Assembly: GCA_029266425.1 (NCBI GenBank)
Contig: JAQSWY010000014.1
Span: forward strand, 1 to 64,000
DNA length: 64,000 bases
Source: Xanthobacteraceae bacterium
Lineage (GTDB): Bacteria > Pseudomonadota > Alphaproteobacteria > Rhizobiales > Xanthobacteraceae
Reading direction: 5' to 3'
In this document: in pieces, positions 16,195 through 26,641 of the stretch
How the letters are laid out: each line of letters begins with the position of its first letter
Numbering within the stretch: position 1 is the stretch's first letter
Notes under the pieces: generated by a model
Seen by the model: the letters and a program-made list of their open reading frames with translations, nothing else
Told to the model about the DNA's origin: nothing
Databases searched by the model: none
Translations under genes and position numbers: made by a program

Positions 16195-17517
16195 TCAGAA
16201 ATAGCTCGCCACAAGGTTCTCCAGCCGCTCCTGCCGCCCGGAGCGCGGCTGCGGATCGAGGCCCTCGGCTTCCACCCGCGCGGCAATGTCGGCCAGCGAA
16301 CGTTCGCCTGCGAACATCGCGCCGCCCTCCGCGCCGTTCCAGCCGGCATAGCGCTCATCGACGGCGCGCTGCAGCGCGCCGTCCTCGACCATCTTGGCCG
16401 CCATCAGCAGCGCCCGGGCGCACAGATCCATGGCGCCGGCATGGGCGAGCACGAGGTCCTCGGGGTCGAGCGACTGGCGGCGGATCTTGGCGTCGAAATT
16501 GAGCCCCCCGGTGGTGAAGCCGCCGGCCTTGATGATCTCGTAGAGGGCCAGCGCGGTGTCTTCGATATTGGTCGGGAACTGATCGGTGTCCCAGCCGGAC
16601 TGGGCGTCGCCCTTGTTCATGTCGATCGAGCCGAAAATGCCCAGCGCCGCCGCCATGGCGATCTCGTGCTCGAAGCTGTGGCCGGCGAGCGTGGCGTGAT
16701 TGGCCTCGATATTGACCTTCACCTCGTCCTGCAGCCCGGCGCGGCAGAGCAGGCCATAGACCGTGCCGACATCATAGTCGTACTGGTGCTTGGTCGGCTC
16801 CTGCGGCTTGGGCTCGATCAGGATGGTGCCCTTGAAGCCGATCCTGTGCTTGTGCTCGACGACAAGGTTGAGGAAGCGGCCCATCTGGTCGAGTTCGCGC
16901 TTGAGGTCGGTGTTGAGCAGAGTCTCGTAACCCTCGCGGCCGCCCCACAAAACATAATTCTGGCCGCCGAGTTCATGAGTCACTTCAAGCACATGCTTCA
17001 CCTGGGCGCTCGCATAGGCGAAGACGTCCGGGTCCGGATTCGTGGCGGCCCCCGCCATGAAGCGGCGATTGGAGAACAGGTTCGCCGTGCCCCAGAGGAG
17101 ACGCACCTTCTCGGTCTCCATCTTCCTGGCGAAGATGTCGGCGATGGCGCGGACGTTCGCGTTCGACTCCCTCAAGGACTTGCCCTCAGGGGCGATGTCG
17201 CGATCGTGGAAGCAGAAGAACGGCACGTCGAGGATGCGGAACAGGTCGAAGGCCACATCCGCCTTGGCGCGCGCCAGAGCCATCTCGTCGCCGCCGTGCA
17301 TCCAGGGGCGCAGGAAGGTCTCACCGCCAAACGGGTCGCCGCCCGGCCAGGTGAAGGAGTGCCAATAGGCGATGGCGAAGCGCAGATGGTCCTCCATCCG
17401 CTTGCCAAGCACCATCCGGTCCTTGTCGTACCAGCGATAGGCGAAGAGGTTCCGGCTCTCCGGCCCCTCATAGCGGAACGGCTGGATCTCGCCGAAGAAA
17501 CGGACGGGGGCATTCAT
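16195..17517 (-). CDS. xylA: Xylose isomerase
   Basis: A 440-residue class II xylose isomerase that converts D-xylose to D-xylulose. Catalytic His and Asp are H104 and D107 in FCFHDRD. The metal-site blocks [28 protein letters not shown] and [17 protein letters not shown] are all intact. The start at 17517 was chosen because it gives the conserved N-terminus ([13 protein letters not shown]) and overlaps the xylB stop as ATGA. It forms an operon with xylB and probably the LacI-type gene. Confidence 0.97.
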   Translation of the reverse strand: MNAPVRFFGEIQPFRYEGPESRNLFAYRWYDKDRMVLGKRMEDHLRFAIAYWHSFTWPGGDPFGGETFLRPWMHGGDEMALARAKADVAFDLFRILDVPFFCFHDRDIAPEGKSLRESNANVRAIADIFARKMETEKVRLLWGTANLFSNRRFMAGAATNPDPDVFAYASAQVKHVLEVTHELGGQNYVLWGGREGYETLLNTDLKRELDQMGRFLNLVVEHKHRIGFKGTILIEPKPQEPTKHQYDYDVGTVYGLLCRAGLQDEVKVNIEANHATLAGHSFEHEIAMAAALGIFGSIDMNKGDAQSGWDTDQFPTNIEDTALALYEIIKAGGFTTGGLNFDAKIRRQSLDPEDLVLAHAGAMDLCARALLMAAKMVEDGALQRAVDERYAGWNGAEGGAMFAGERSLADIAARVEAEGLDPQPRSGRQERLENLVASYF

Positions 17518-18971
17518 GACAGGACTCCCTTGAGTGCCGGGTAGAGCGCGCGGTAGCGCGCATGCTGTTCCGCATAGGCTGATGCAAGCGCCGGGTCCGG
17601 CGCGATGGTCTCGATGCGCTGCGGCGGGGTGCAAATGGCGGAGGGCGGTTCGCCCGTCGCCGCCATGCGGGCGAGCCGCGCCGCGCCGAACGCCCCGCCC
17701 CGCTCGCCGTCCGCCACGCGGTTGAGCGGCAGGTCGAGCACGCTGGCGAGGATGGCGATCCAGAAGCGAGAGCGCGAGCCGCCGCCAATGACATCGGCCT
17801 GCTCCAGCCGCGTGCCGGCTGCGGCCAGCGCGTCGAGGCAATCCCGGAAAGCGAAGGCGACGCCTTCCAGCACGGCCTGCGTCATCGTCTCGCGCGAGGC
17901 GTCATGGTCGAGCCCGAGGAAGCCGCCGCGGATCGCCGTGTCATTGTGCGGGGTGCGCTCGCCGGAGAGATACGGCAGGAAGATTGCGCTCGACGGCGCC
18001 CGCGGCGCGTCGCCCAGCGGCTTCAGCAATTCGCCCGGCTCGCTGCCGGCAGCATGAGCCCACCAGCCGAGCGCCGAGGCCGCGGAAAGGATGACGCCCA
18101 TCTGGTGCCAGGTCGCGGGGACGGCATGGCAGAAGGCGTGGACACTGGATTCCGGGTTGGGGGCGAAGCGGTCGGTGGTCGCCCATAGAACACCCGAGGT
18201 GCCGAGCGAGACGAGGGCATCGTTCGGTCGGATCGCCCCCAGTCCGACCGCGCCCGCGGCATTGTCCCCGGCCCCGCCGGCGACGACGGGCGCGCCTGCC
18301 ATCCCCCAGCGGGCGGCGAGTTCGGGCTTGAGCCGGGCGGCCGCTTCGCTCCCCTCGATCAGCCGCGGCATGTGCTCGCGGGAAAGGTCCGTCGCGGCGA
18401 GCGCCTCGTCCGACCAGTCCCGCTTGCCGACATCGAGCCACAGCGTGCCGGAGGCGTCGGACATCTCCTCCACCATCTCACCGGTGAGGCGATAGCCGAC
18501 ATAGGCCTTGGGCAGCAGCACCTTGGCGGTGCGGGCGAAGTTGTCGGGCTCGTGCTTCTTCACCCACAGCAGCTTCGGCGCGGTGAAGCCGGGAAAGGCG
18601 AGATTGCCGGCGACGCGGTGCAGCGCCGGAAAGCGCTCCTCGAGCTCGCGGCACTCGGCAGAAGAGCGGCCGTCATTCCACAGGATCGCCGGGCGCAGCA
18701 CCGCGCCCGCTCTGTCGAGCAGCACGGCCCCGTGCATCTGGCCGGAGAGGCCGAGCCCCTGCACGGCCGAGAGCGCCGCGGGCTGCTGCGTCTTGAGTGC
18801 ATCGATGGCCTCGAGCGTCGCCTGCCACCACTCTTCCGGATCCTGCTCGCTATGGCCGGGATGCGGGCGGGAAATGGCGAGCGGCACCTCGGTGGTGGCG
18901 AGCACGCGCTGCTCGCCATCCACGAGCACGGCCTTCACCGCAGAGGTGCCGATATCGAGGCCAAGGAACAT
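17514..18971 (-). CDS. xylB: Xylulokinase
   Basis: A 485-residue FGGY-family kinase that phosphorylates D-xylulose to xylulose 5-phosphate for the pentose phosphate pathway. The N-terminal ATPase fold begins [29 protein letters not shown] is the xylulokinase substrate segment with its Met-His, and [11 protein letters not shown] near residue 400 is in the second domain. It overlaps xylA by 4 bases and lies 35 bases after the regulator gene. Confidence 0.96.
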   Translation of the reverse strand: MFLGLDIGTSAVKAVLVDGEQRVLATTEVPLAISRPHPGHSEQDPEEWWQATLEAIDALKTQQPAALSAVQGLGLSGQMHGAVLLDRAGAVLRPAILWNDGRSSAECRELEERFPALHRVAGNLAFPGFTAPKLLWVKKHEPDNFARTAKVLLPKAYVGYRLTGEMVEEMSDASGTLWLDVGKRDWSDEALAATDLSREHMPRLIEGSEAAARLKPELAARWGMAGAPVVAGGAGDNAAGAVGLGAIRPNDALVSLGTSGVLWATTDRFAPNPESSVHAFCHAVPATWHQMGVILSAASALGWWAHAAGSEPGELLKPLGDAPRAPSSAIFLPYLSGERTPHNDTAIRGGFLGLDHDASRETMTQAVLEGVAFAFRDCLDALAAAGTRLEQADVIGGGSRSRFWIAILASVLDLPLNRVADGERGGAFGAARLARMAATGEPPSAICTPPQRIETIAPDPALASAYAEQHARYRALYPALKGVLS

Positions 18972-19006
18972 GGATCAGACCCGGTCTGGCGTTGCGAAAT
19001 AGGAGG

Positions 19007-20044
19007 TCACGGCAGGTTGTCCCGCACGAAGATGTCGATGCGGATGCGTTCCTGCTCGATCATCAGCGGCTCGGCGGAACAGCGCGCCAGCAGCACCCGC
19101 GCCGCCGAGCGCGACTGGTGGCCGGCATCCTGGTTGATCACGGCGTCCATCACCCCGCGCAGCAGGAAGCGGCGGGTGTCGTCGGTGAGGTCATGGCCGA
19201 CGAAGATCAGGTCGTTGCCGCGGTTGGAGCCGGTGAGAGCGGCGGCGATGCCGCGATTGCCGGCGCCGACATTGTAGAGCCCGACGAGGTCGGGATGCTC
19301 GTGCAGCATCGCCTCGGTGACGGCATGGGCGCGATCGTCCTCGTCGAGGCTCTGGACCGGCGCCAGCACATGCAGCGCCGGATACTCGCTCGCCATCACC
19401 TGCACGAAGCCGAATTGCCGCTCGGCATGATCGCGCAGCGCCGGCGTGCCGAGGACCAGCCCGACCGTGCCTGCGCGCCCGCCGGCGAAGCGGCCGAGCA
19501 GGGTCGCCGCGGTGCGCCCGGCGGCGATGTTGTCGATGCCGACATAATGGAAGCGCTGCGAGGACGGCACGTCGGAGACCAGCGTCACCACCGCGATGCC
19601 GGCCTCCACCAGATCGTCGATGGCGGCGCGCACCTTGGGATGATCGAGCGCGACCACCGCGACGCCGTCATAGCGTCCGATCAGCCCGTCGAGCGCCGCC
19701 GCCAGCGTCTCCGGCGCGAAGACGTCGACCCGCAGCGTGTCGATATAGGCATTCTGTGCCGCCACCCAGTCGGCGGTGTTCGCCACCTGCTCTGCAAGCT
19801 GGCGCATGAAGACATTGGCGCCGACCGGCAGCACGAAGCAGAAGCGATAGGTCTCGCCCCGCGCCAGCCGCGCCGCGGCGAGGTTGGGCCGGTAGCCGAG
19901 CCGCGCCACCGCCGCCTGCACCCGCTCCGCGGTCACGCCTCTCACCCCGGCCCGCCCGTTCAGCACCCGATCCGCCGTGGCAAGCGAAACCCCGGCCTCG
20001 CGGGCGACGTCCTGCAGGGTGATGCGTGAAAGGGGTCTGGACAT
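19007..20044 (-). CDS. LacI-family regulator, probably of the xylose genes
   Basis: A 345-residue LacI/GalR-type repressor. The N-terminal helix-turn-helix is [27 protein letters not shown] (given here only as positions about 8-34), with the hinge helix near residue 55 ([10 protein letters not shown]). The rest is a periplasmic-binding-like sugar domain. It lies upstream of xylBA on the same strand and divergent from xylF, with a 160-base shared control region. It therefore probably controls both arms in response to xylose, which differs from the AraC-type XylR of E. coli. The inducer is inferred from context. Confidence 0.88.
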   Translation of the reverse strand: MSRPLSRITLQDVAREAGVSLATADRVLNGRAGVRGVTAERVQAAVARLGYRPNLAAARLARGETYRFCFVLPVGANVFMRQLAEQVANTADWVAAQNAYIDTLRVDVFAPETLAAALDGLIGRYDGVAVVALDHPKVRAAIDDLVEAGIAVVTLVSDVPSSQRFHYVGIDNIAAGRTAATLLGRFAGGRAGTVGLVLGTPALRDHAERQFGFVQVMASEYPALHVLAPVQSLDEDDRAHAVTEAMLHEHPDLVGLYNVGAGNRGIAAALTGSNRGNDLIFVGHDLTDDTRRFLLRGVMDAVINQDAGHQSRSAARVLLARCSAEPLMIEQERIRIDIFVRDNLP

Positions 20045-20054
20045 GGCGAGATGT

Positions 20055-20074
20055 TGCCCTCAAAATCTGAGGCA
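20055..20074. promoter_or_regulatory. Imperfect palindrome in the lacI-xylF control region
   Basis: TGCCCTCA, then AAATC, then TGAGGCA: arms TGC/GCA and CTCA/TGAG with one bulged C. It lies 11 bases upstream of the regulator start and could be an autoregulatory operator. The match is modest. Confidence 0.3.
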
Positions 20075-20204
20075 CGCAACTCATCTTGCGCAGCTCGCCT
20101 GTCAGCCTCCGGTCAAAACGTCGGGGTGGACGGTCGATGCGATCGGTGCAGTGTTGCGGTCAAGCCGGAACGGCATCGTCCGCCGGCAGTTTTGGGAGGA
20201 ACGA

Positions 20205-21245
20205 ATGAGACTGTCGCTGACGATTTCCGCCGCCGCGCTGGTCAGCGTGCTGGCAATGGGCGCTGCGCGCGCCGCCGAGCCGGTGGTCGGGGTGAGCTGG
20301 TCCAACTTCCAGGAAGAGCGCTGGAAGACCGACGAGGCCGCGATCAAGAAGGCGCTCGCCGCCGCCGGCGCCAAATACATCTCGGCGGACGCGCAGTCCT
20401 CCGCCTCCAAGCAGCTCTCCGACGTCGAGGCGCTGATCGCCCAGGGCGCGAACGCCCTCATCATCCTCGCCCAGGATTCCGACGCCATCGCCCCGGCCGT
20501 CGCCAAGGCCCAGGCGGAAGGCATCCCGGTGGTCGGCTATGACCGCCTGATCGAGATTCCCTATGCCTATTACATCACCTTCGACAACAAGGAGGTCGGC
20601 CGCCTCCAGGCTGCCGAGGTGCAGAAGCTGAAGCCGAAGGGCAACTACCTCTTCGTCAAGGGCTCGGCCGCCGACCCCAACGCCGACTTCCTGTTCTCCG
20701 GCCAGATGGAAGTGCTGAAGCCCGCCATCGACAAGGGCGACATCAAGAATGTCGGCGAGGCCTATACCGACGGCTGGCTGCCCGCCAACGCCCAGAAGAA
20801 CACCGAGCAGTTTCTGACCGCCAACAACAACAAGGTCGACGCCGTCGTCGCCTCCAATGACGGCACTGCCGGCGGCGCGGTCGCCGCGCTCGCCGCCCAG
20901 GGCCTTGCCGGCTCGGTGCCGGTCTCCGGCCAGGACGCCGATTTCGCCGCGCTGAACCGCGTCGCGCTCGGCACCCAGACGGTCTCGGTGTGGAAGGATT
21001 CCCGCGTGCTCGGCCAGAAGGCCGCGGAAATCGCGCTGCAGCTCGCCAAGGGCGCCGATCCGAAGTCGGTTCCCGGCACAACCACCTTCACCGGCGGCCC
21101 GAAGAAGGTGGCGATGAACTCCACATTCCTGAAGCCGGTGCCGATCACCAAGGATAATCTGGGCGTGATCATCGAGGCTGGCTGGGTGCCGAAGGCGACC
21201 GTCTGCCAGGGCGTCGCCAAGGGCAAGGTCAAGGCCTGCGACTGA
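20205..21245 (+). CDS. xylF: D-xylose ABC transporter substrate-binding protein
   Basis: A 346-residue ribose-binding-type periplasmic protein. The signal peptide is [19 protein letters not shown] with likely cleavage after ARA near residue 23. Mature features include [17 protein letters not shown], the VGYDRLI segment and [10 protein letters not shown], typical of XylF. GGGAGGAACGA directly precedes the ATG at 20205. It is the first gene of xylFHG, divergent from the LacI-type gene, and is followed by two hairpins before xylH. Confidence 0.95.
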   Translation: MRLSLTISAAALVSVLAMGAARAAEPVVGVSWSNFQEERWKTDEAAIKKALAAAGAKYISADAQSSASKQLSDVEALIAQGANALIILAQDSDAIAPAVAKAQAEGIPVVGYDRLIEIPYAYYITFDNKEVGRLQAAEVQKLKPKGNYLFVKGSAADPNADFLFSGQMEVLKPAIDKGDIKNVGEAYTDGWLPANAQKNTEQFLTANNNKVDAVVASNDGTAGGAVAALAAQGLAGSVPVSGQDADFAALNRVALGTQTVSVWKDSRVLGQKAAEIALQLAKGADPKSVPGTTTFTGGPKKVAMNSTFLKPVPITKDNLGVIIEAGWVPKATVCQGVAKGKVKACD

Positions 21246-21281
21246 GCGCCAAGGCCTGCGCCGAGCACTCTGAGACAAACA

Positions 21282-21355
21282 GCGGCGGGAGCGAACCCGC
21301 CGCACCAGATCAGCGCATGATGTCGAACGTCGCCAGGCACGTTTCGGCATCATGC
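21282..21355 (+). promoter_or_regulatory. Two hairpins between xylF and xylH
   Basis: First, a perfect 8-bp stem GCGGCGGG/CCCGCCGC with a 6-base loop (21282-21303). Second, a long near-palindrome from GCATGATG (21315) to CATCATGC (21355) with inner CGA...TCG and ACGT pairs around CGCCAGGC. Neither has a T-run. They probably stabilise xylF mRNA or reduce read-through so that more binding protein than permease is made (inference). Confidence 0.6.
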
Positions 21356-21386
21356 GTCTGCCCCGGGCGGGCACAGGAGGAACCTG

Positions 21387-22712
21387 ATGAGTGAGATTTC
21401 GACCGCCGGCGCGCCACCAAGACCGGCCTCCGCTCCTGCCTCCGCTCCACAGACCGCCTCGAACACCGGGCTTGCCGCGCTGGAAGTCGATATCCGCTTC
21501 CTCGGCATGATCGGCGCGCTGGCGGTGATCTGGATCGTCTTCGATTTCCTCGCCGGCGGCACCTTCCTAACCGCCCGCAACCTCTGGAACCTCTCGGTCC
21601 AGACCTCCTCGATCGCCGTCATGTCCACCGGCATGGTGCTGGTGATCGTGATGCGCCACATCGATTTGTCGGTGGGCTCGATCCTCGGCGTCACCGGCAT
21701 GGTGATGGCGGTGTTCCAGGCGAGCTATCTGATGCCCGGCTTCGGCTTCAACCATCCGGCAGTCTGGCTCCTGACGCTCGCTGCCGGCATCGTGCTCGGC
21801 TGCGCCATCGGCGCGCTGCACGGCTATGTCATCGCCTATCTCGGGGTGCCGGCCTTCATCGTCACGCTCGGCGGCCTCCTCGTCTGGCGCGGCGCCGCCT
21901 GGGCGGTGGCCCAAGGCAAGACGATCCCCCTCGTCGACGACAATTTCAAGCTGCTGGGCGGCGGCGCCGACGGTTCCATCGGCGCGACCTGGAGCTGGGT
22001 GGTGGCGGCGATCGCCTGCCTCGCCATCCTGTTCGCCACCATCCAGGCGCGGCGCCAGCGCCGGCGCTTCCGCTTCCCCTTGAAGCCGATCTGGGCCGAG
22101 TTCGTCATAGCCGGCGCCGGCTGCCTCGCCGTGGTCATCGCCACCCTGGTGGTCAATGCCTATACCCTGCCCGCCGCGCTCGCCCGGCGTTATGCCGAGA
22201 CCCACGGTATCGAAGTGCCGCCCGAGGGGCTCGTCATCAGCTTCGGCTATGCGATCCCGGTGCTGGTCGCGCTCGCGGTCGGCGTCGTCATGACTTTCGT
22301 GACCACCCGCACCCCCTTCGGCCGTTATGTCTTCGCCATTGGCGGCAATCCGGAAGCGGCCGAGCTCGCCGGCATCAACACCAAGCGCATCACCATGATG
22401 GTGTTCGCGCTGATGGGCGGCCTCGCCGCGATCGGCGCCGCCATTTCCACCGCGCGGCTCAATTCGGCGACCAATGCGCAGGGCACGCTCGACGAGCTCT
22501 ATGTCATCGCCGCGGCGGTGATCGGCGGCACCTCGCTCGCCGGCGGAGCCGGCACAGTGGCGGGCGCCATGCTCGGCGCCCTCGTCATGCAGAGCCTGCA
22601 GTCGGGCATGGTGCTGATGCGCGTCGACACGCCCTACCAGAACATCGTGGTCGGCATCGTGCTGGTGCTCGCGGTGTGGATCGACACCATGTACCGCAAG
22701 CGCTTCAAATGA
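21387..22712 (+). CDS. xylH: D-xylose ABC transporter permease
   Basis: A 441-residue polytopic permease of the ribose/xylose branch with about ten to twelve membrane helices. Signature segments are [18 protein letters not shown] near residue 90 and [16 protein letters not shown] near residue 315, followed by [20 protein letters not shown]. The first 30 residues are Pro/Ala-rich and probably cytoplasmic. ACAGGAGGAAC lies at the start. It is longer than a typical RbsC, as XylH proteins are. Confidence 0.95.
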   Translation: MSEISTAGAPPRPASAPASAPQTASNTGLAALEVDIRFLGMIGALAVIWIVFDFLAGGTFLTARNLWNLSVQTSSIAVMSTGMVLVIVMRHIDLSVGSILGVTGMVMAVFQASYLMPGFGFNHPAVWLLTLAAGIVLGCAIGALHGYVIAYLGVPAFIVTLGGLLVWRGAAWAVAQGKTIPLVDDNFKLLGGGADGSIGATWSWVVAAIACLAILFATIQARRQRRRFRFPLKPIWAEFVIAGAGCLAVVIATLVVNAYTLPAALARRYAETHGIEVPPEGLVISFGYAIPVLVALAVGVVMTFVTTRTPFGRYVFAIGGNPEAAELAGINTKRITMMVFALMGGLAAIGAAISTARLNSATNAQGTLDELYVIAAAVIGGTSLAGGAGTVAGAMLGALVMQSLQSGMVLMRVDTPYQNIVVGIVLVLAVWIDTMYRKRFK

Positions 22713-22726
22713 GGGGATGAGCCGAT

Positions 22727-23557
22727 ATGGAACAGGCACAGGCCAGTGTTTCGACCGCCCTTCCGCCGCCCGGTGCTTCACTTATCCCCGGCACCCCGCT
22801 GGTGGAGATGCGTGACATCTGCATCGCCTTCGGCGGCATCCATGCCGTCGACCATGTGAACGTCGACCTGATGCCGGGGGAAGTGGTGGGCCTGCTCGGC
22901 CATAACGGCGCCGGCAAGTCGACCCTCATCAAGATACTGGCGGGCGCCTACAAGGCGGATTCCGGCGAGATCCGCATCAATGGCGAGGCGGCGGGCATCA
23001 CCAATCCGCGCGACGCCAAGCGCTACGGCATCGAGACGATCTACCAGACGCTGGCGCTCGCCGATAATGTCGACGCCGCCGCCAATCTCTTCCTCGGCCG
23101 CGAGATAAGGACGGCGTGGGGCACCCTCGACGACGTCGCCATGGAGGCGGCGACGCGCGGGGTGATGGGTCGACTGAACCCGAACTTCCGCAAATTCAAG
23201 GAGCCGGTGCGCGGCCTCTCCGGCGGCCAGCGGCAATCCGTGGCGATCGCCCGCGCCATCCATTTCAACGCCAAGATCCTGATCATGGACGAGCCGACCG
23301 CCGCGCTCGGGCCGCAGGAGACCGCGCAGGTCGCCGAGCTGATCAAGCAGCTCAAGGCGGAGGGTATCGGCATCTTCCTGATCAGCCACGACATCCACGA
23401 CGTGTTCGACCTCGCCGACCGCGTCAGCGTGATGAAGAACGGCAAGCTCGTCGGCACCGCGCGCACCACCGACGTGACGCAGGACGAAGTGCTGGGGATG
23501 ATCATCCTCGGTAAGGTACCGCCCGGCGCGCTCGCCGGGCCGGGCGGTATGCAGTAG
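22727..23557 (+). CDS. xylG: D-xylose ABC transporter ATP-binding protein, single-domain
   Basis: A 276-residue ATPase. Walker A is GHNGAGKST, the signature is [13 protein letters not shown], Walker B is [12 protein letters not shown] and the switch is ISHDIHDV. E. coli XylG has two fused cassettes (about 510 residues); here there is one, so the transporter should use a homodimer. It lies 14 bases after xylH. The frame ends in a Gly/Pro-rich tail, and its last codons contain an 8-bp GC stem (23521-23540). Confidence 0.92.
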   Translation: MEQAQASVSTALPPPGASLIPGTPLVEMRDICIAFGGIHAVDHVNVDLMPGEVVGLLGHNGAGKSTLIKILAGAYKADSGEIRINGEAAGITNPRDAKRYGIETIYQTLALADNVDAAANLFLGREIRTAWGTLDDVAMEAATRGVMGRLNPNFRKFKEPVRGLSGGQRQSVAIARAIHFNAKILIMDEPTAALGPQETAQVAELIKQLKAEGIGIFLISHDIHDVFDLADRVSVMKNGKLVGTARTTDVTQDEVLGMIILGKVPPGALAGPGGMQ

Positions 23558-23573
23558 ACGGGCTCTGCGTGAA

Positions 23574-23674
23574 CATCCTTCGAGGCGCGGCAGACGCCGG
23601 GCCCCTCAGGATGAGGTTCCTCTTTTTGAGAATGACCTCATCCTGAGGTGCTCGCGCAGCGAGCTCGAAGGATG
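23574..23674. repeat. Family B double palindromic repeat
   Basis: CATCCTTCGAGG to CCTCAGGATGAGG, then a T-rich spacer, then CTCATCCTGAGGTG to CTCGAAGGATG. It lies between the convergent xylG and the exported-protein gene at 23691. Confidence 0.85.
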
Positions 23675-23690
23675 CTCAAACTTAGCGCTC

Positions 23691-24023
23691 TCAACAATTC
23701 GGCTTCGGCCCGCTCGCCGGATCGGCGGGGGTCGGCACCGGGTTGACGCCCTCCGCCGTCTTCGAATGCGAATTGGGCGATCCCGGCGTCGGCGCGTGCG
23801 GCGAGGTGCCGATGTTGGAGCCGCCGGTTCCACCCGTCCATCCGGTCGAGCCGGCGGAACCCGGATCGGTGCCGGACGCGTCTCCCGGATCGGGCGGCGT
23901 CGCTGCGTGGCCGGGCTGCGCCTTGTCGGCACACCCCGCCGGTGCCTGTCCGGCGGCCGGCACCGCCAGAGCGAGCAGCGCCGCAAGCGCCAGCATGATT
24001 TCTATCCCGGCCCGCTTCCTCAT
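23691..24023 (-). CDS. Small exported Gly/Pro/Thr-rich protein, function unknown
   Basis: A 110-residue protein with a signal peptide (MRKRAGIEIMLALAALLAL, cleavage probably after AAGQA). The mature part is low in hydrophobics and rich in Gly, Pro, Thr and Ser, with GSTGWTGGTGGSNIGTSP in the middle, one Cys near the mature N-terminus and one as the last residue. The ATG at 24023 was chosen for the signal peptide; an ATG at 24056 is possible. It is divergent from a copper-type cluster and may be part of it. No family was recognised. Confidence 0.6.
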   Translation of the reverse strand: MRKRAGIEIMLALAALLALAVPAAGQAPAGCADKAQPGHAATPPDPGDASGTDPGSAGSTGWTGGTGGSNIGTSPHAPTPGSPNSHSKTAEGVNPVPTPADPASGPKPNC

Positions 24024-24142
24024 CGGTACCTCCGTCGCGCCCTGTCCGTAGGTCATGGCAACGCGCCGCAGCCGACGGCGTTCCACCGGCACGCCGCGCG
24101 TGCTACGCAGTCGAGCGGCAAGCAGCAGTGATTGCAGACGGC

Positions 24143-24523
24143 ATGAAGCGCACGCGCGGCACCTTGGGCACGATGACGACGGCGATTCTCGCCGCCTATC
24201 TGCTCGTCCTGCAGGCGTTGCTCGGCGGCCTCGCCTCCGGCGGCCATGCCGGCGCGGCTTTCGCGCTTGACGAATTCGGCCAGGTCCTCTGCCAAGGCAC
24301 CACCGAAGGCGACGGCAGCCCCGCAGATCCCGCCCATCACACCCCGGATTGCTGCACCACCGGCTGCACTTTCTCGGTCGGAACCGGTACCTCGCCCGCG
24401 GCGGTGGCTCTCGAAGCGCCTGTTCCCGTAGCGGTCGCCGCCCTTGCGCCGTCGCAGTTTCGACCGGCCCGTGATGCCGCACCTCGCCACCCGCACAACG
24501 CCCGCGCTCCTCCCCTCGCCTGA
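24143..24523 (+). CDS. Exported Cys/His-rich protein, DUF2946-like
   Basis: About 126 residues from the ATG at 24143 (a GTG at 24128 would add five). One N-terminal hydrophobic segment, TTAILAAYLLVLQALLGGL, serves as signal or anchor. It is followed by the motif HHTPDCCTTGC in the mature part and a Pro/Ala/Arg-rich tail. Similar small proteins of the DUF2946 type lie next to PCu(A)C and TonB or PepSY copper genes, as here. The Cys/His cluster suggests metal binding; this is inference. Confidence 0.6.
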   Translation: MKRTRGTLGTMTTAILAAYLLVLQALLGGLASGGHAGAAFALDEFGQVLCQGTTEGDGSPADPAHHTPDCCTTGCTFSVGTGTSPAAVALEAPVPVAVAALAPSQFRPARDAAPRHPHNARAPPLA

Positions 24524-24606
24524 CGTCGCCGTCCGCGCTGCGGAGCCCATCCCGTCAGACAACAGGCCGCCAGCGCCCTCATGCGCCCGGCCGCAGGAGC
24601 CAATCC

Positions 24607-25164
24607 ATGCTGAACATCATTCGTCACCGCCTGCTGGCGCGCGCCGAGGACCGCATCGGCCTCGCCACCCTCGCCGCCGGCTTCCTTCTATTCGCCGCCC
24701 ACGGCGCCCTCGCCCATGAGTACAAAGCCGGAGAGCTCGAGATCGAGCACCCCTGGACCCGCATGACGCCCGCCGGCGCCAAGGTCGGCGGCGGCTACAT
24801 GACCATCGACAATCACGGCACTGCCCCCGACCGGCTGGTCGCGGTGACTGCCGCGGTCGCAGAGCGCGTCGAGATCCACCAGATGTCCGAGAAGGACGGG
24901 GTGATGACGATGCGCATGATCGAGGGCGGTGTCGAGGTGCCGGCCAACGGCAAGCTCGCCTTCGCGCCGGGTGGCTACCATCTGATGTTGATGGGGCTGA
25001 AGCAGCCCTTGAAGCAGGGCGAGCGCATCAAGGGCACGCTGACCTTCGCGAAGGCCGGCACCGTGGCGGTGGAGTTCAAGGTCGAGGGAATGGGTGGGCC
25101 GAAGGGCGATGCGCAAGACGGCGCCGCGTCCGGCCACGACATGCACGGCATGCCGTCGAACTGA
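24607..25164 (+). CDS. Periplasmic copper chaperone, PCu(A)C family
   Basis: A 185-residue exported protein. The hydrophobic segment at residues 17-36 is the signal, and the mature protein starts at HEYKAGELEIEHPWTR. The family copper site of His and Met is visible as H91, M102, H125 and M127 (EIHQM ... MRM ... GGYHLML). These proteins deliver Cu(I) to the CuA or CuB site of cytochrome oxidase. The tail, GHDMHGMPSN, adds more His and Met ligands. It lies upstream of a PepSY membrane protein and downstream of a Cys/His-rich exported protein, which supports a copper-handling unit. Confidence 0.88.
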   Translation: MLNIIRHRLLARAEDRIGLATLAAGFLLFAAHGALAHEYKAGELEIEHPWTRMTPAGAKVGGGYMTIDNHGTAPDRLVAVTAAVAERVEIHQMSEKDGVMTMRMIEGGVEVPANGKLAFAPGGYHLMLMGLKQPLKQGERIKGTLTFAKAGTVAVEFKVEGMGGPKGDAQDGAASGHDMHGMPSN

Positions 25165-25176
25165 GCCGCGTTCCGC

Positions 25177-25191
25177 CCGCCCTTCGGGCGG
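25177..25191 (+). other. Short hairpin after the PCu(A)C gene
   Basis: CCGCCC, TTC, GGGCGG: a 6-bp stem 13 bases after the stop. It lacks a T-run and could be an mRNA-end hairpin or simply GC-rich sequence. Confidence 0.3.
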
Positions 25192-25238
25192 CGAGCGGCG
25201 ACCAGATCCTCATCCCCCGATTTTCCGGACCCATTCCG

Positions 25239-26585
25239 ATGACCGCTCCAATTGCGTCCAGCGACACCCCCTCCAGCCTCTACCGCGCCGTCTGGCGCTG
25301 GCATTTCTATGCCGGTCTGATGGTGCTGCCCTTCATGGTGCTGCTCGCCATCACCGGCGGGCTCTATCTGTTCCGCGACGAGATCGAGGGCCTTGTCCAC
25401 CACGACCTCAAGCAGGTGGCGGCGCGCCACGTGGCCCCGCTCGCGCCCAGCCGGCTGGTCGATGCCGCACTCGCCGTGCAGCCCGGCACCGCGGTGAAGG
25501 TCACCCTGCCGGCGAGCCCCGCCTCGTCCGCCGAGGTGACGGTGAAGACCGCGGCCGGCGAGAAGCGGGCCGTCTATGTCGATCCCTATGATGCCCGCGT
25601 ACTCGGCGAGCTGCCGGATCGCGGCACCATCATGTGGTTCATCCGGCGCCTGCACAGCCTTGCGGAATTCGGGCCCGGCGCCACCGCCATCATCGAGATC
25701 GTCGGCGGCTGGTCGATCCTCTTAGTGGCTACCGGCTTCTATCTGTGGTGGCCGCGGCAACAGCCCGGCGGCGGCGTCAGCGTGCGGGGCACGCCGCGGC
25801 GCCGCGTGTTCTGGCGCGATCTCCACGCAGTGACCGGCGCCTTTGCCGGTCTCGCCATCGGCTTTCTCGCCATCAGCGGCATGCCGTGGTCGATGTTCTG
25901 GGGCGAGAAGGTCAACGAGTGGGCCAACAGCGCCAATTACGGCTACCCGTCCGGCGTCTATGTGGATGTGCCGATGTCGGACGAGCACCTCGCCCATGCC
26001 AACGGCTCCACCGCCTGGTCGCTCGAACAGGCGAAAATGCCGGTGTCGACGCCCGCTCACCAGCAGCCCATCGGCATCGACGATGCCGTCGCGACCTTCG
26101 ACCGGCTCGGCGTAGCGCCCGGCTATGCGCTCAGCCTGCCGGGCGGGCCGGCCGGCGTCTATACGGCGGCGGTCTATCCGGACGATCTCGCCAAGCAGCG
26201 CGTCGTCCATCTCGACCAGTACAGCGGCAAGCCGCTGCTCGACGTCAGCTACGCCGACTATGGTGCTGCGGCGAAAGCGATGGAGTGGGGCATCAATGTC
26301 CATATGGGCCAGGAATATGGGGTGGCGAACCAGCTCGTGCTGCTCACGGTCTGCCTCGCTATCCTGCTGATGGCGGTCTCGGCCGCCGTCATGTGGTGGA
26401 AGCGCCGGCCCAAAGGCGCGCTCGGCGTGCCTCCGGTGCCCGCCGATCCCAGGGCGATGCGCGGCCTTGTCCTCATCATGGCGGCATTCGGCCTCGTCTT
26501 CCCGCTGGTCGGCGCTTCGCTGCTGGTGATGCTGCTGCTCGACCTCGCCTTCGCCCACAGGCCGCGCCGGACCTCCCCGGCCTGA
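25239..26585 (+). CDS. PepSY-associated membrane protein
   Basis: A 448-residue membrane protein of the PepSY-TM family. The first helix is FYAGLMVLPFMVLLAITGGLYL, followed by a periplasmic PepSY-type domain. FIRRLHSLAEFG leads into the second helix. FWRDLHAVTGAFAGL and the final VLLTVCLAILLMAVSA and LVLIMAAFGLVFPLVGA helices match the family. Members are linked to iron and copper reduction or uptake. It is last in the copper-type cluster, 74 bases after the PCu(A)C gene. The exact role is unknown. Confidence 0.85.
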   Translation: MTAPIASSDTPSSLYRAVWRWHFYAGLMVLPFMVLLAITGGLYLFRDEIEGLVHHDLKQVAARHVAPLAPSRLVDAALAVQPGTAVKVTLPASPASSAEVTVKTAAGEKRAVYVDPYDARVLGELPDRGTIMWFIRRLHSLAEFGPGATAIIEIVGGWSILLVATGFYLWWPRQQPGGGVSVRGTPRRRVFWRDLHAVTGAFAGLAIGFLAISGMPWSMFWGEKVNEWANSANYGYPSGVYVDVPMSDEHLAHANGSTAWSLEQAKMPVSTPAHQQPIGIDDAVATFDRLGVAPGYALSLPGGPAGVYTAAVYPDDLAKQRVVHLDQYSGKPLLDVSYADYGAAAKAMEWGINVHMGQEYGVANQLVLLTVCLAILLMAVSAAVMWWKRRPKGALGVPPVPADPRAMRGLVLIMAAFGLVFPLVGASLLVMLLLDLAFAHRPRRTSPA

Positions 26586-26641
26586 GCCGCTTCCGGCATG
26601 GCGGCGCCTCGCCTATCCTTGGGAAAAGGAAACGCACCGCC

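Noticed and set aside
23521..23540. GCCCGGCG/CGCCGGGC hairpin as xylG terminator
   Set aside because: It lies within the last codons of xylG and has no T-run, so it is more likely a coding effect of a Gly/Pro/Ala-rich tail.
25634..26641. Upstream extension of the ModE-like frame through the PepSY gene
   Set aside because: It is the shadow of the PepSY gene in another frame. The HTH protein begins at 26642 with its own start.
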